Below are positions 11,401 through 21,840 of a stretch of 64,000 bases of DNA, one piece after another. The translations under genes were made by a program, and so were the position numbers. The notes beneath the pieces were generated by a model. It was not told the DNA's origin, ran no database searches, and worked only from the letters and a program-made list of their open reading frames with translations. The stretch covers positions 62,001 through 126,000 of the forward strand of contig JALJCO010013732.1 of the NCBI GenBank assembly GCA_023101725.1, read 5' to 3'. Every line of letters starts with the position of its first letter. The first letter of the stretch is position 1. The DNA is from Atherinomorus stipes. Lineage: Eukaryota > Chordata > Actinopteri > Atheriniformes > Atherinidae.

Positions 11401-11633
11401 TTTAGAGCCTCCTTATCACACAGAAAGCCAAACAACACTATTTAGTAACTGTGAAAGGCCTCTAAGGCGTATTTGAAGCAGGTAACTGTCAATGTCATCT
11501 GTCTGTACTCACTGGCTCTGAGCAAGGCGACGTAAATAAGAAAGTTTCGTAAAGATGATATGACATCCTGTCGCATTTTCTTCTTCATCTCCTCTGGGTC
11601 CATTTTAGGCCCGAGTCCCTCCAATTTGAACAT
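8427..11633 (-). CDS. tomm5: Mitochondrial import receptor subunit TOM5 homolog
   Basis: TOM5 is a tiny subunit of the outer-membrane translocase that helps assemble the TOM40 pore and pass preproteins. Coding exon 1 is 11513-11633 and exon 2 is 8427-8461. The GT donor follows an AGA GCC A end, and the acceptor reads TTTACAG before 8461. The joined frame is 51 aa, the same length as human TOM5. The N-terminus ([20 protein letters not shown]) is a near match to human. A single membrane helix (about residues 26-45, containing [10 protein letters not shown]) follows, and the protein ends in [10 protein letters not shown]. Exon 2 contributes only 35 coding bases and would be missed by open-frame searches. 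The 3.05-kb intron is mostly transposon. Reading past the donor gives a spurious 63-aa product. Confidence 0.93.
8677..10480. mobile_element. Non-autonomous TIR DNA transposon, host of a nested MITE
   Basis: The left end CAGGGGCATATTCCAAAAAG pairs with the inverted right end CTGGGGCATGTTCCAAAAAG (two differences in 20). Total length is 1.8 kb, including the hAT MITE at 9538-10036. No transposase frame is visible. The target duplication is not clear (AAG left, AAC right), so the superfamily is undecided; a Harbinger-like origin is a guess. It lies wholly inside the tomm5 intron. Confidence 0.65.
9538..10036. mobile_element. hAT-like MITE nested in the 8677-10480 element
   Basis: The termini CAGGGGTCTGCAACCT and, inverted, CAGGGGTCTGCAGCCT differ at one base in 16. 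The 0.5-kb AT-rich interior has no coding capacity. The flanks (GTCTGGGT left, CTGGGGTG right) suggest but do not prove a duplicated target. Being inside another inverted-repeat element, it inserted later. Confidence 0.7.
10481..11512. other. Remainder of tomm5 intron
   Basis: AT-rich sequence with T- and A-runs (near 10549-10580 and 11245-11260). I see no exon, RNA gene or clear transposon ends. Confidence 0.5.
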
Positions 11634-12102
11634 TTTTAACTCGGGTTTTACTCTGCTGTGTTTCTTGTTGAAATTTCAGCGTCTGCAGCACGGCGTTGAT
11701 CGCATGGACAGTGCCAACCCGGAAATATTTCAGAGCGGAAGTTACGTTAAAGACGACGAGCATCGTGGGACAAACTGTGCAAAAGCGAAGCAAATGAGTT
11801 TTTCATGAATCTATAATATATATGTATATATGTAAATGAACAAATAAATAAGAAATAATTGTATAAAAGCATCAATAAATAAAGAGAGAGAGAGAGGGGG
11901 GTAAATTATTCTGTATAATTAGGTCATGGTGATTTTGTCAAAATTAACCTGTCTTGTCTTTTAGAACATTTTTATTTTCAACCTTACTCAGTTAACCAAT
12001 TAATAAACTCTGGCTGCTATGATCTCATTTAATTAGTTTAGCATAGACTATTCTATATGTTTATTGTCATCTGAATAAGAGGGAAAACGTGTGTTGGTGT
12101 TG

Positions 12103-12171
<69 letters not shown>

Positions 12172-13060
12172 CAAGCGCTCTTATCTTGTCTTATCCAGCT
12201 ATACAGGGGGCTTCAACTGCAGATTAAAAAGCAATACAAAATAAGTTTAAGTTGGATTTTTGGTATGCCCCATTCTCAGGTTTTTTTTGTTTGTTTGTTT
12301 GTTTGTTTTTAATCTAGCTCCCCTGGACCTTGAATTTGGTTGTTTAAAAAGATTTAATACAGAGCTAAAGTAGTTGTGGAGCTGGAGCATAAATCATCAA
12401 ACTAATGACATAGCTTTAATGACATGTTTAATGACATGGCTTTAAAAAGGCAGCAGCCATTTAAAGTCTGAGCTAATATTGTGAGTCACTGCAGACTGCC
12501 AAGAAAATAATTCAATTAGATCACAAAAATCACCTGATGTAGCTAACAATAAAAACTGAGTTCTTGCAGAAACATAGAGGCCTGTCGTATGACATAATTA
12601 ATCAACTAGTTATTTATATAAATAGAAATAAGATAAGTAGATATAAATTCTTATAAATAGACCTAGGTTATTTAAAACAGTTTAAATTCAATAATATACT
12701 AATTATATAACTATTACGATAATTGAAAGTTATTAAGTAATTTAACAAAAATGAAAATATATTGTAAATAACAGACTTGCAAGCTACCTTTTAAAATTTA
12801 GGTTTATCATGAAAACATTCTCCAATTCTTTGCCAGTACGTGTCAATAAAAATAGCGATATGAAAATGATTTTTTTTTTTTTTTTCTTATTTTCTGTAAG
12901 CAACTGACCTTGCAGAGGAGGGGTCCTCCGGGCAGACAGTGATGGAGGCAGGGAGGAGAGACGGAGGAGACGAACAGAGGGAGGGGGTGGGTTGTTTCTG
13001 AGCTCAGGGCCGCGGATTAGAGCAGAGAGCAGTCCCAGTACGATGACAGCATCCAGCATA
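11634..13060. other. tomm5 promoter side and region upstream of frmpd1
   Basis: The first 120 bp hold the tomm5 5' UTR and promoter area, with GGAA-type motifs (CCGGAAATA near 11718, GCGGAAG near 11736). The rest is AT-rich, with a long TA repeat at 12105-12168 and TTTG repeats near 12281-12310. From about 12900 GC content rises toward the proposed frmpd1 first exon. Confidence 0.4.
12105..12168. repeat. (TA)n microsatellite
   Basis: An uninterrupted TA repeat of about 31 units. The plus-strand open frame across it encodes only Ile-Tyr repeats. Confidence 0.97.
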
Positions 13061-13219
13061 TAGCCAACGCCACCATCATCATCTTGCCCAGGCGGACGCC
13101 GCGGCTCGAAACAAACATCGTAGCCTATCCCCTAAAATCCTCCAAATCGCTGATCTTTTGGGGGGATAAGCCCCCCCAGACACCCGGTCCGTCTTTCTGT
13201 CTCCTCCTCAGACCACGAG
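13060..13219 (+). other. Candidate untranslated first exon of frmpd1
   Basis: A GC-rich, CpG-containing stretch ends in a good splice donor (CACGAG then GTGAGT, intron from 13220). No frmpd1 coding is expected here because the first frmpd1 coding exon starts at 26531. The 5' limit and the link to frmpd1 are inferences; it could belong to another transcript. Confidence 0.35.
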
Positions 13220-14636
13220 GTGAGTCTTGTCGTTATTTCCCGGTGTTATTGTCTGATGATGGATCGCCCAACTGGAAACGGACGCAGTCCGGCACCTTTC
13301 ATCCCGTCTTGTCGTTTGTTTTTATGCTTATTACATCGAAATGAATGTTTTAACTTATGGTCAATTCCACTCCGCCTGTGGGCTACACCCGGGTCATCGT
13401 GTGAGGGAGATGGTGGAGAGATTTAAATCCGATTAAGATTATAAAGGAAGCAACAAAAGACTGACCATTTATTTTTCTTTGTTTAGCCTCCTGAAGGACA
13501 TGGCTGTGATCACAAATCACATTTAGTGTTTGGTCACAGTAAGGAGAATTATTGATTATTTTAAGATAATTTATAAACGATTTATGAATACAGACATGGT
13601 CGATGTGTTGCTTCACCCAGACTCTTGTTAATTAGGTTATGTATACTATATGAGAGAGACAATTACAATAATAATTTCAACCGAACACACAGACACGTTT
13701 AAATCACTATTCGCCAACACGTGTGGTGCAGCAGGGTTGGAAATCCACGCTGCGCAGTGAAATCACCATCACTGCTAGAGATTGGTAAAGCACTGACTAA
13801 ATCCTGGCGGATCAGGGAAGCCAGGACTCGGGGTAGTAAAGCACACACATTGTGAATGGGCGTAGGCGAAGTGCAGTCACCCTGGGACAATCGTCTCCTC
13901 CTTTTTTTTTTTTTTTTTGCTCATATTCTTTGGACAGCAGATAGCCTCTTTCCCTGCTCCTACGTGCGTGCCGGGCATGACAAGCGCAACACAACTAGAC
14001 CGGAACAATGCGTTTCGCTGTTCTGGGGCCTTCATTTAATGCATGACATGATACAATATGACCGCTCGTAGCGGTTCAGACGCGGGTGATACCTACAGCG
14101 CTGCCCATCACCGAGCCTGCACATCGGTGCTATTTAAAAGCATCATGTGCTGCTGTTCGACGTCCACATGCAATTTTGGAGCTGCCATATATGTAAAAGC
14201 TGAGGATGCTCCGTGTTTTGCTTTGGCTCTTGTGTCCACAAGTGTGTGCGCGTGTGCAGGCTGCGTGTGCTGGGCAGCTCTACCACCGCTGCGGGCATTG
14301 TGCTATGACTCAGGAATGTGTGCTACAACATGTGATGGGAGTTGCTCCGAGGTCATTCTGCCAAAGGAAAATCACGACAGGCAGAACTCGCACATCAGGA
14401 CAGACTTGATGGCTGCATGGCAGCATTAGCCTCGATCTGCTCTGCTGACTGCTTCTCTGCCCCACTTACTGCCAGCCAGCCATCATCTGCCTACCCCTTC
14501 ATCTTTAGTCTCAGATCTGTGACTGCAAACCAGACTGTGATGCCCTGCTAGTGTGCAGGGCATCACGTAATATTAAGAGGTTGCTCAACACATCCAAAAT
14601 TCATAGCCATTAATGTTGTTGCTTCTATTTGAGGAT

Positions 14637-14651
14637 GTAAATTGATTTAGT
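14637..14651. repeat. LINE target-site duplication, 3' copy
   Basis: GTAAATTGATTTAGT abuts the tail of the minus-strand LINE. It matches 18951-18965 at 13 of 15 bases. Confidence 0.75.
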
Positions 14652-15154
14652 CAATTCAATTCAATTCAACTTTCAATTCAACTTTATTTGTATAGCGTCC
14701 ATTCATGACAATGTCACCTCAGGGCGCTTAAACAGACAGAAAAATTCAGGTCAGATTCATAATAGCCTAGTTAAGGAAACCAACAGATTGGATCGAATCT
14801 TGACTTGACCCGGTCCAATCCCCCATCCTGAGCAAGCACGGAGGGGTGGCGACAGTGGGAAGGAAAACACCCTTTTAACAGGGAGGAAAAACCTCCGGCA
14901 GAACCCGGCTCAGGTAGGGCGGCCATCTGCCTCGACCGGCTGGGGGGGAGAAGACAGAAAGGGAGACCAACAAACACTGCAACGTTATCCAGCCAGATCT
15001 GCTGAGAGAGGAGAACACAGTTAATGATGCAATACTGTCACAGGTTTCTACATGGAGAGACAGAGATGGTGGGAGAGGAAGAGCCCAGTGCATCATGGAT
15101 GTCCCGCAGCAGTCTAAACCTATAGCAGCTTAACTAAGGGAAGGCTAGCCATCC

Positions 15155-17153
15155 CTAACTATAAGACTTATCAAAAAGGAAGGTTTTAAGCCTGATCTTA
15201 AAGGTAGAGAGGGTGTCTGCCTCCCGAACCTGAAGTGGTAACTGATTCCATAATAGGGGGGCTTGATAGCCAAACGCTCTGCCTCCCATTCTACTCTTAG
15301 AGACCCTTGGAACTACCAAAAGGCCTGCAGTCTGAGAGCGAAGTGCTCTGCTTGGAATATATGGAACTATGAGATCTCTAATATATAATGGAGCTTGGTT
15401 ATGGAGAGCTTTATATGTGAGAAGAAGAATTTTAAATTCTATCCTGGATTTAACAGGGAGCCAATGAAGAGAAGCTAGAACTGGAGAAATATGATCTCTC
15501 CTGCTGGTTCTAGTCAGAACCCTGGCTGCAGCATTCTGGATCAGCTGGAGACTTTTCAAGGCATATTTGGGGCAGCCCAATAATAAGGAATTACAATAAT
15601 CCAATCTGGAAGTAACAAAAGCATGGACTAGTTTTTCTGCATCGTCCTGAGATAAGATGTTCCTAATTTTAGCAATATTACGTAGGTGAAAGAAGGCGGT
15701 TCTAGAAACCTGTTTTATATGGGAGTTGAAAGACAAATCCTGGTCAAAAATGACTCCAAGATTCTTCACTGTGGTGCTGGAAGCCAAATTAATGCCATCC
15801 AGATCAACTATAAAGCTAGATAATTTAGTCCTGAGTTTTTCGGGTCCAAAGACTATAACCTCGGTCTTGTCTGAATTTAGAAGCAGAAAGTTCAGGGTCA
15901 TCCAGGTCTTTATGTCACCAAGACATCTTTGTAATCCAACAAACTGATTGGTTTCATCAGGCTTCATAGATAAGTATATCTGAGTGTCGTCTGCATAGCA
16001 ATGAAAATTTATGCCATGTTGTCTGATGATATTACCCAAAGGAAGCATATATAATGTGAAGAGAATTGGTCCGAGCACAGAACCCTGGGGAACTCCATGA
16101 GTTACTCTGGTGTGTGATGAAGACTCGTTGTTGACATTAACAAACTGAAATCTATCAGATAAGTATGACTTGAACCAATCTAATGCAGTTCCTCTAATTC
16201 CAATAACATGTTCAAGTCTCTGTAGCAGAATGTTGTGATCGATGGTGTCAAATGCAGCACTGAGATCTAACAGGACAAGTATGGACAGGAGTCCTTTATC
16301 TGAAGCCATGAGAAGATCGTTAGTAACCTTCACCAGTGCCGTCTCTGTGCTATGATGAGCTCTAAAACCAGACTGAAACTTTTCAAACAGATTATTTCTG
16401 CTCAGATGGGCACAAAGTTGAGCTGAAACTGTTTTCTCAAGAATTTTAGACATAAAGGGGAGGTTGGATATCGGTCTATAATTAGCTAATTCTCCTGAGT
16501 CAAGAGTAGGTTTTTTAAGTAAAGGTTTTATTACTGCAGTCTTAAAGGACTGAGGTACATATCCTGCCAATAGCGATGAATTAATTAGATCTAGTAGGTA
16601 AGTGTTAATCAAAGGAAAGACTTCCTTTAGCAACTTGGTTGGGATGGGATCCAGAATGCAGGTAGAGGGCTTGGATGCCACTATTAGTTTGGTTAACTCA
16701 GATATCTGTATAGGACAGAAATGATCCAGACATAATTCAGCATCTACAGATGTCTCTAAACCTGCTGGGGGTAAGAAGTCGTTAGTAGCTGGGAGGATGT
16801 CATGGATTTTCTCTCTAATAGAAACAATTTTGTTTGTAAAGAAACTCATGAAATCGTCACAGCTGAGAGTCGCGGGAATGCATGGCTCAACAGCACTACG
16901 GCTCTTCGTCAGCCTGGCTACAGTGCTGAAAAGGAACCTGGGATTATTCCTATTTTCCTCTATCAATGATGAATAGTAAGCTGTTCTAGTCTTACGTAAG
17001 AATTTTTTATAAACAATTAGACTCTCTTTCCAGATTAAGCGAGACTCCTCTAAGCCAGATGCGCGCCATTTCCTCTCATAACGTCTAGATGTCTGTTTTA
17101 AAGCTCGTAGCTGGGAATTAAACCAAGGAGCTTCCTTCTTCTGACCGATGATC
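15155..17153 (-). pseudogene. LINE ORF2, reverse transcriptase part
   Basis: The open frame runs from the shift site (about 17153) to a stop at 15155. It carries reverse transcriptase signatures in order: a [13 protein letters not shown] block, [11 protein letters not shown] with the first catalytic Asp, [10 protein letters not shown], and the YADDTQIYL catalytic box, followed by the conserved C-terminal LDYCNSLL and LHWLP blocks. No internal stops are seen. The domain looks intact but is cut off from its endonuclease part by the frame break, so this copy is probably inactive. Confidence 0.9.
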
Positions 17154-18158
17154 TTCTTTTTTTAACGGAGCCACATTATCTAGTACTGTGCGTGTTGAAA
17201 CTGCTATTTTATCAGCAAGCTGATCAATGTGAACTGGAGTAAAGCTTGAATAGATGCTTTCTGTGACGTTAACATCTGGCATTGTAGGAAATAGTGATGA
17301 AATAGATTCTTTAAACTTGGTAACAGCCCTATCTGATAAACATCTACTGTAATGGAATTTATTCTCAGCCATCGTGTAGTCAAGTAAAGTAAACTCAAAA
17401 GTTATTAAGAAGTGATCAGACAGAACAGGATTATGGGGAAAAACTTTCAGTTCCTCACTGTCAATACCATACGTCAGGACAAGATCCAGAGTATGATTAT
17501 GAGAATGAGTGGGTTCATGAACATTTAGTGAAAAACTGATTGAGTCTAGCATAGATTTAAAAGCAATATTTAAGCTGTCGTTGTTATCGTCAACATGAAC
17601 ATTAAGGTCGCCCAAAACGACAACTTTATCAGTATTCAACACTAAATCTGATAAAAAGTCTGAAAATTCAGTCAGAAACTCTGAGTAAGGTCCAGGTGGA
17701 CGATACACTACAGCTAACAAAAGTGGTTTCTCTGATTTCCAGTTAGGATGAGAAAGGCTTAGAATTAGGTGTTCAAAGGAATTATGACTAATCGTAGGTC
17801 TGGGATTAATAAATAGCCCTGATTGAAAGATAGCAGCCACACCTCCTCCTCGGCCTGCGGTTCTAGGAACATGAAAATTTAAGTAATCGGGTGGAGTAGA
17901 TTCATTAATAGTAACATGATCATCCTGCTGCAGCCAGGTTTCTGTGAGACAAAATAAATCAACATGATGATCGCCAATCAGATCATTCACTAACAGAGAT
18001 TTTGAAGAAAGGGATCTGATATTTAATAATCCACATTTAATAGTTTTATTTTTCTGTTTTGTTATGTTTATTGTTTTAATTTTTATTAGGTTATTGTGAT
18101 TTACCTTAGAGGTGTTTTTGGATTTTATTCTAAGGGCCCGGGGGACAGACACAGTCAC
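17118..18158 (-). pseudogene. LINE ORF2, endonuclease part
   Basis: An AP-type endonuclease typical of non-LTR elements: [10 protein letters not shown] near the start, TETWL with the catalytic Glu, [11 protein letters not shown], and LSDHFLI with the catalytic His. The proposed start at 18158 lies 87 bp after the end of ORF1. The last 15 or so codons before the stop at 17118 are out of frame because of the shift at about 17157-17163. Confidence 0.88.
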
Positions 18159-18245
18159 TATGGGGGTGTGGGAGGGCGGCAGGTGGGAAACTGCAGAGAG
18201 GTGTGTAAGACTACAACTCTGCGTCCTGGTCTCAACCCTGGATTG

Positions 18246-18935
18246 TCAATGGTTTGACTGACTAACAAAATCGTCCAGATTCCTAGAAATGAGAGCTGCT
18301 CCGTCCAAAGTAGGATGGATGCCGTCTCTCCTAATAAGACCAGGTTTGCCCCAGAAAGTTTTCCAGTTATCTACAAAGCCCACGTTGTTTTCTGGACACC
18401 ACCTAGACAACCAGCGATTAAATGACGACATGCGGCTAAACATGTCATCATTGATCAGATTTGGCAGGGGGCCAGAGAAAATTACGGAGTCCGACATGGT
18501 TTTAGCAAAAGCACATACCGAAGCAACATTAACTTTTGTGACCTCCGATTGGCGTAACCGGGTGTCGTTACCGCCGGCATGAATTACAATGTTACGGTAT
18601 TTACGTTTATCCTTAGCCAGCAGTTTCAAGTAAGACTCAATGTCGCCCGCTCTGGCTCCTGGGATACATTTAACTACGGTCGCTGGTGTCTCTAAAGCCA
18701 CGTTTCTGACTATGGAGCTGCCAATAACCAGGGTTTGTTGCTCAAAGGGTATGTCTTTGAGTGGGGCGTATCGGTTAGAAACGTGGACAGGTTGGTGGTG
18801 ACCCGCGGGCTTAGCTTTAGCCTTAGAGCTACGTTTCCTCACAACCGTCGCCCATCCCTCCTGCTGTTCCGGCTGCTCGGAACCAACTGCGGAACCACTA
18901 GGGACAGCCTGTCTACAATTCAGTTTATTAATACG
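18246..18935 (-). pseudogene. LINE ORF1 fragment, SGNH/GDSL esterase-like
   Basis: It contains the SGNH esterase blocks: IGSSIVR with the Ser, HAGGNDTR with the Gly and Asn, and DGIHPT with the Asp and His pair. The ATG-less frame runs beyond 18842 up to the 5' junction of the element, so its N-terminus is missing. Confidence 0.8.
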
Positions 18936-18950
18936 TCAGGGGATGCATCA

Positions 18951-18965
18951 GTAAATTGACTTGGT
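18951..18965. repeat. LINE target-site duplication, 5' copy
   Basis: GTAAATTGACTTGGT directly abuts the truncated 5' end of the LINE and matches 14637-14651 at 13 of 15 bases. Confidence 0.75.
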
Positions 18966-21190
18966 AAGAGATACTGGAACTCAATTGGGAGGTGTTTTCC
19001 CCTCAGATTGTACCAGTATCCAACAAAGATGTGACCTCATTAATGTGACAGCTTCTGTGATAGCGTAATTGACTGGCAGTGGCTCCATTATGTAGGCCAA
19101 GTTCCTTTATAACTAAATTGTATAAACATCTTCAGAATAAAAAGCCTTTATCTTGCAAAAAGCTACGTTTATAACTAGGATTTCACCTCTTTTTTTCCTT
19201 TGCTGTGATATAAAATATTAAAGTCCTGTTGTATCCATTATTTCAGAGCTCAGAGGATTATTACAGCTCCTAACAAACTCACTACCCTTATATTAGTTCT
19301 GCATAAAGATAAGGCCTTATTGTGCAATTTTTGAAGGATGAAAGAGTTGAAGGAAATTGGCTCTGTCGGTAAAAAGTGCAGCAGACGTTCCACATTGGTA
19401 ACATCTAAAGGCTTTCCTCAGACATCAACATCTTCCTCTCTTTGTCGGTCGGTCTGTCTCTCTTATGAACAATGAGAACCGTTGACGGGTATCTGTAGCG
19501 TAACACACACTAAAAGACCTATTATTTAATAGTTCACTGGGGAACTCGAGCGTTGCCAGGTCATTGATGAAAAGGAGAAATGAAATGAGCGGTGTACGGC
19601 AAGGTCTGCCTTCATAATGCAAATGGAACGAGCTGACAGTCTGAGTAAAGAACAGAAGATATGATGATGTGTGGAAACGAAATATCCAGGAAATACAAGA
19701 CAACAAAACATGAATGTCTGTGCAGTGTATTGTTTCCATACATCTGAGTGGGGACACTGAAGGAAAAAGTCGGAGCATCACCCAAATGAGCAGGATTTAT
19801 TCCTTTAATGTCTGAATGGCATATGCCACATTTCATGGCAATCCATCTTGTACTTGTTTATAATATCTTAGACTGGATAAAAGTGGTGGACTGACAGACC
19901 ACGGAGTCTCTGGGGCAGCTAGTTTAGCTTCAAATACCATTAAGCAACTTAATGAAAAGCATCTGATCCTTCACGACTGCATGAGAAGCGGCTCTAACTC
20001 GAGTTTGAAGTTTTCAGTCGTGATCCATTTTGAGCTTCTTTAGTACACAAGTTCCTCATATTGACTCTGGAAAAACATCACCTGTTGTTGAAGAACGGTG
20101 GCTTAGAATAGCTTAATTAACTCAAGTCCCTGCAAAATTGATTATCAGATGAAAGCTGGTGATGTAGGCCTTGAAAATATCGGCATACTTAAACTTGATG
20201 ACACACTTCTTATTCATTTCCCAGCTCAAACTGAACTTATTCATGAGAATTACTCAGTAATAAAACCCAAAACATATGAATACCTTTATAGTGACCGATT
20301 CTTCTGTGCTCTGCTTACAGTTGGATTTCTGAAATCTGAAGTAGCTCAGCTGCCTTGCATAAACTGAAATCTCCTTTACCTCAAGCGATTCACATATTCA
20401 CACAAACAAGCCAAGTGTACTGCTTTTTGGACTCTGTGTTCCCAGAAGTCCGCTGTCCAACATTATTGGCAGCCACTGTGAGCTTAAATGAAATGTTGAA
20501 TTGCTGAAGCAACCCCTGCTGCTGCTGCTGCTACCCTGCACCTCATGTGGTGCAGCTGTATCCGGTGTGTCGTATTCAACTGGGGAGGAGAGTATGTAGG
20601 CTTTTTTTTTTTTTTTTAAGTTATTTGTGGAGTCTGGAAGCCAGGAGTCCATTTCACTTTTGGGGGCTGACAGATTTGTTGGGATAGAAATGCAGGAGCC
20701 TTCATATTTAGTAGTTTTAGAGCATCAGGATTTGGTTAAGGGTTGGGCATTCAGTGGTGACTGGTAAAGATAAGGTTAGGGGTAAAGGGGCTATGTCGTT
20801 GCAGAAGCCCCACTGAGTTTGTGTGTGAGTGGGACAGATTGAGAGTAAGATGTCGATACCAACCAAGTTGCTCTGGACATCGAGTCAAGAGCCTATCACT
20901 TCACAAGTGATCTTTTGAAATTAAAGCTGTTGTGGGGTGAACGAGAAAGACTTTGCAACTGTAACTGCTTATTAAAGGTTATAGCTACAACTTTTTCATC
21001 AAAACTATTTTTTTAAATTATACATCCACAGAACATCTGGAGGGGTGCAGAATAAAAGTATTAATTTTACTCAGTTTTGTTTATTGCATATATTGTAAAT
21101 AATTGTTTTATTAATTTTTACAGGTACAAAATATATAAACATTTACATCTGATGACCATGCCAATGTCCATGCTAAAGGATTCTGTGCCA

Positions 21191-21840
21191 TTAAAGGTTG
21201 AATATGGAATACGGACAGAACAGCAACATCACGTGTGTCTAAGTTGTAGTTGCAACAGCAGAAAAACAACACCAGCCGTTTGGTTGCCAGGTTCACTGCA
21301 CCATGTTCAGCTAGTAATGCAGAGGAGTTTATAACTTACAACTAACGTTAGCCATGTTAGCAAACAAGTTAGCTTACCGATCCAGGAGAAAAGTCACCAT
21401 TTTCCACGTTCTGATGACGTGGAAAACATTTATGTGGGTCCATTTAGTGTAGGCTTCACCTAAATTTACTCCAGTTTTTGCTTTTTTTTAGCTCACTCCT
21501 CTTCTGCGATGGATAACAATATCTCCAGGGTTTAAAGCAGCTGCTTGACTTGCCGACTCCACCACTTTCCCAGTGCAAGTCTAATTGTGCCGAACATACT
21601 ATTGCCACATAGATACCGTATTTGGCAACCCACAATAGCGGCCTGTATTGGCTTACAGGTGTAAATATAACGCCATTGTAGAACCCGTTAAAATTTATTT
21701 TATATTTATTTTCAGACTAAATATAATTTTTCAAGGAAACGCTGTACTTTCCTTCTGCATCCCCCTAAACGCCTTGTGGAGGTATTGTTATTTTTTTTTA
21801 ATGTAGCTTTTAATAAAGATGGTCCATACTCCACTTTTAA
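21191..21840. mobile_element. piggyBac-like TTAA MITE, older copy
   Basis: It starts TTAA plus AGGTTGAATATGGAA and ends in TTAA after a decayed inverted terminus (GGTCCATACTCCACTT). It is a same-orientation relative of 33594-34291 over its length. It has no transposase frame. Confidence 0.8.

Larger units (their letters stand above)
14652..18950 (-). mobile_element. CR1/L2-clade non-LTR retrotransposon (LINE), 5' truncated
   Basis: A 4.3-kb LINE in antisense orientation within the proposed frmpd1 5' intron. In element order it has an ORF1 fragment with a GDSL/SGNH esterase fold (18246 to about 18935), ORF2 with endonuclease (17118-18158) and reverse transcriptase (15155 to about 17153), a 3' UTR of about 0.5 kb, and a tail of TTGAA/GAATT-type repeats (14652-14690). 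Esterase-bearing ORF1 is known from CR1/L2-clade elements, including fish ones. Matching 15-bp direct repeats (13 of 15) flank it, as expected for target-primed reverse transcription. ORF1 is open right to the 5' edge without an initiator, so the copy is truncated inside ORF1. ORF2 is split by a one-base shift in an A-run near 17157-17163. Confidence 0.9.

Noticed and set aside
12784..13059. 91-aa minus-strand open frame with a hydrophobic start near the proposed frmpd1 first exon
   Set aside because: Looks like a signal peptide by chance, then becomes proline- and lysine-run sequence; no homologue recognised.
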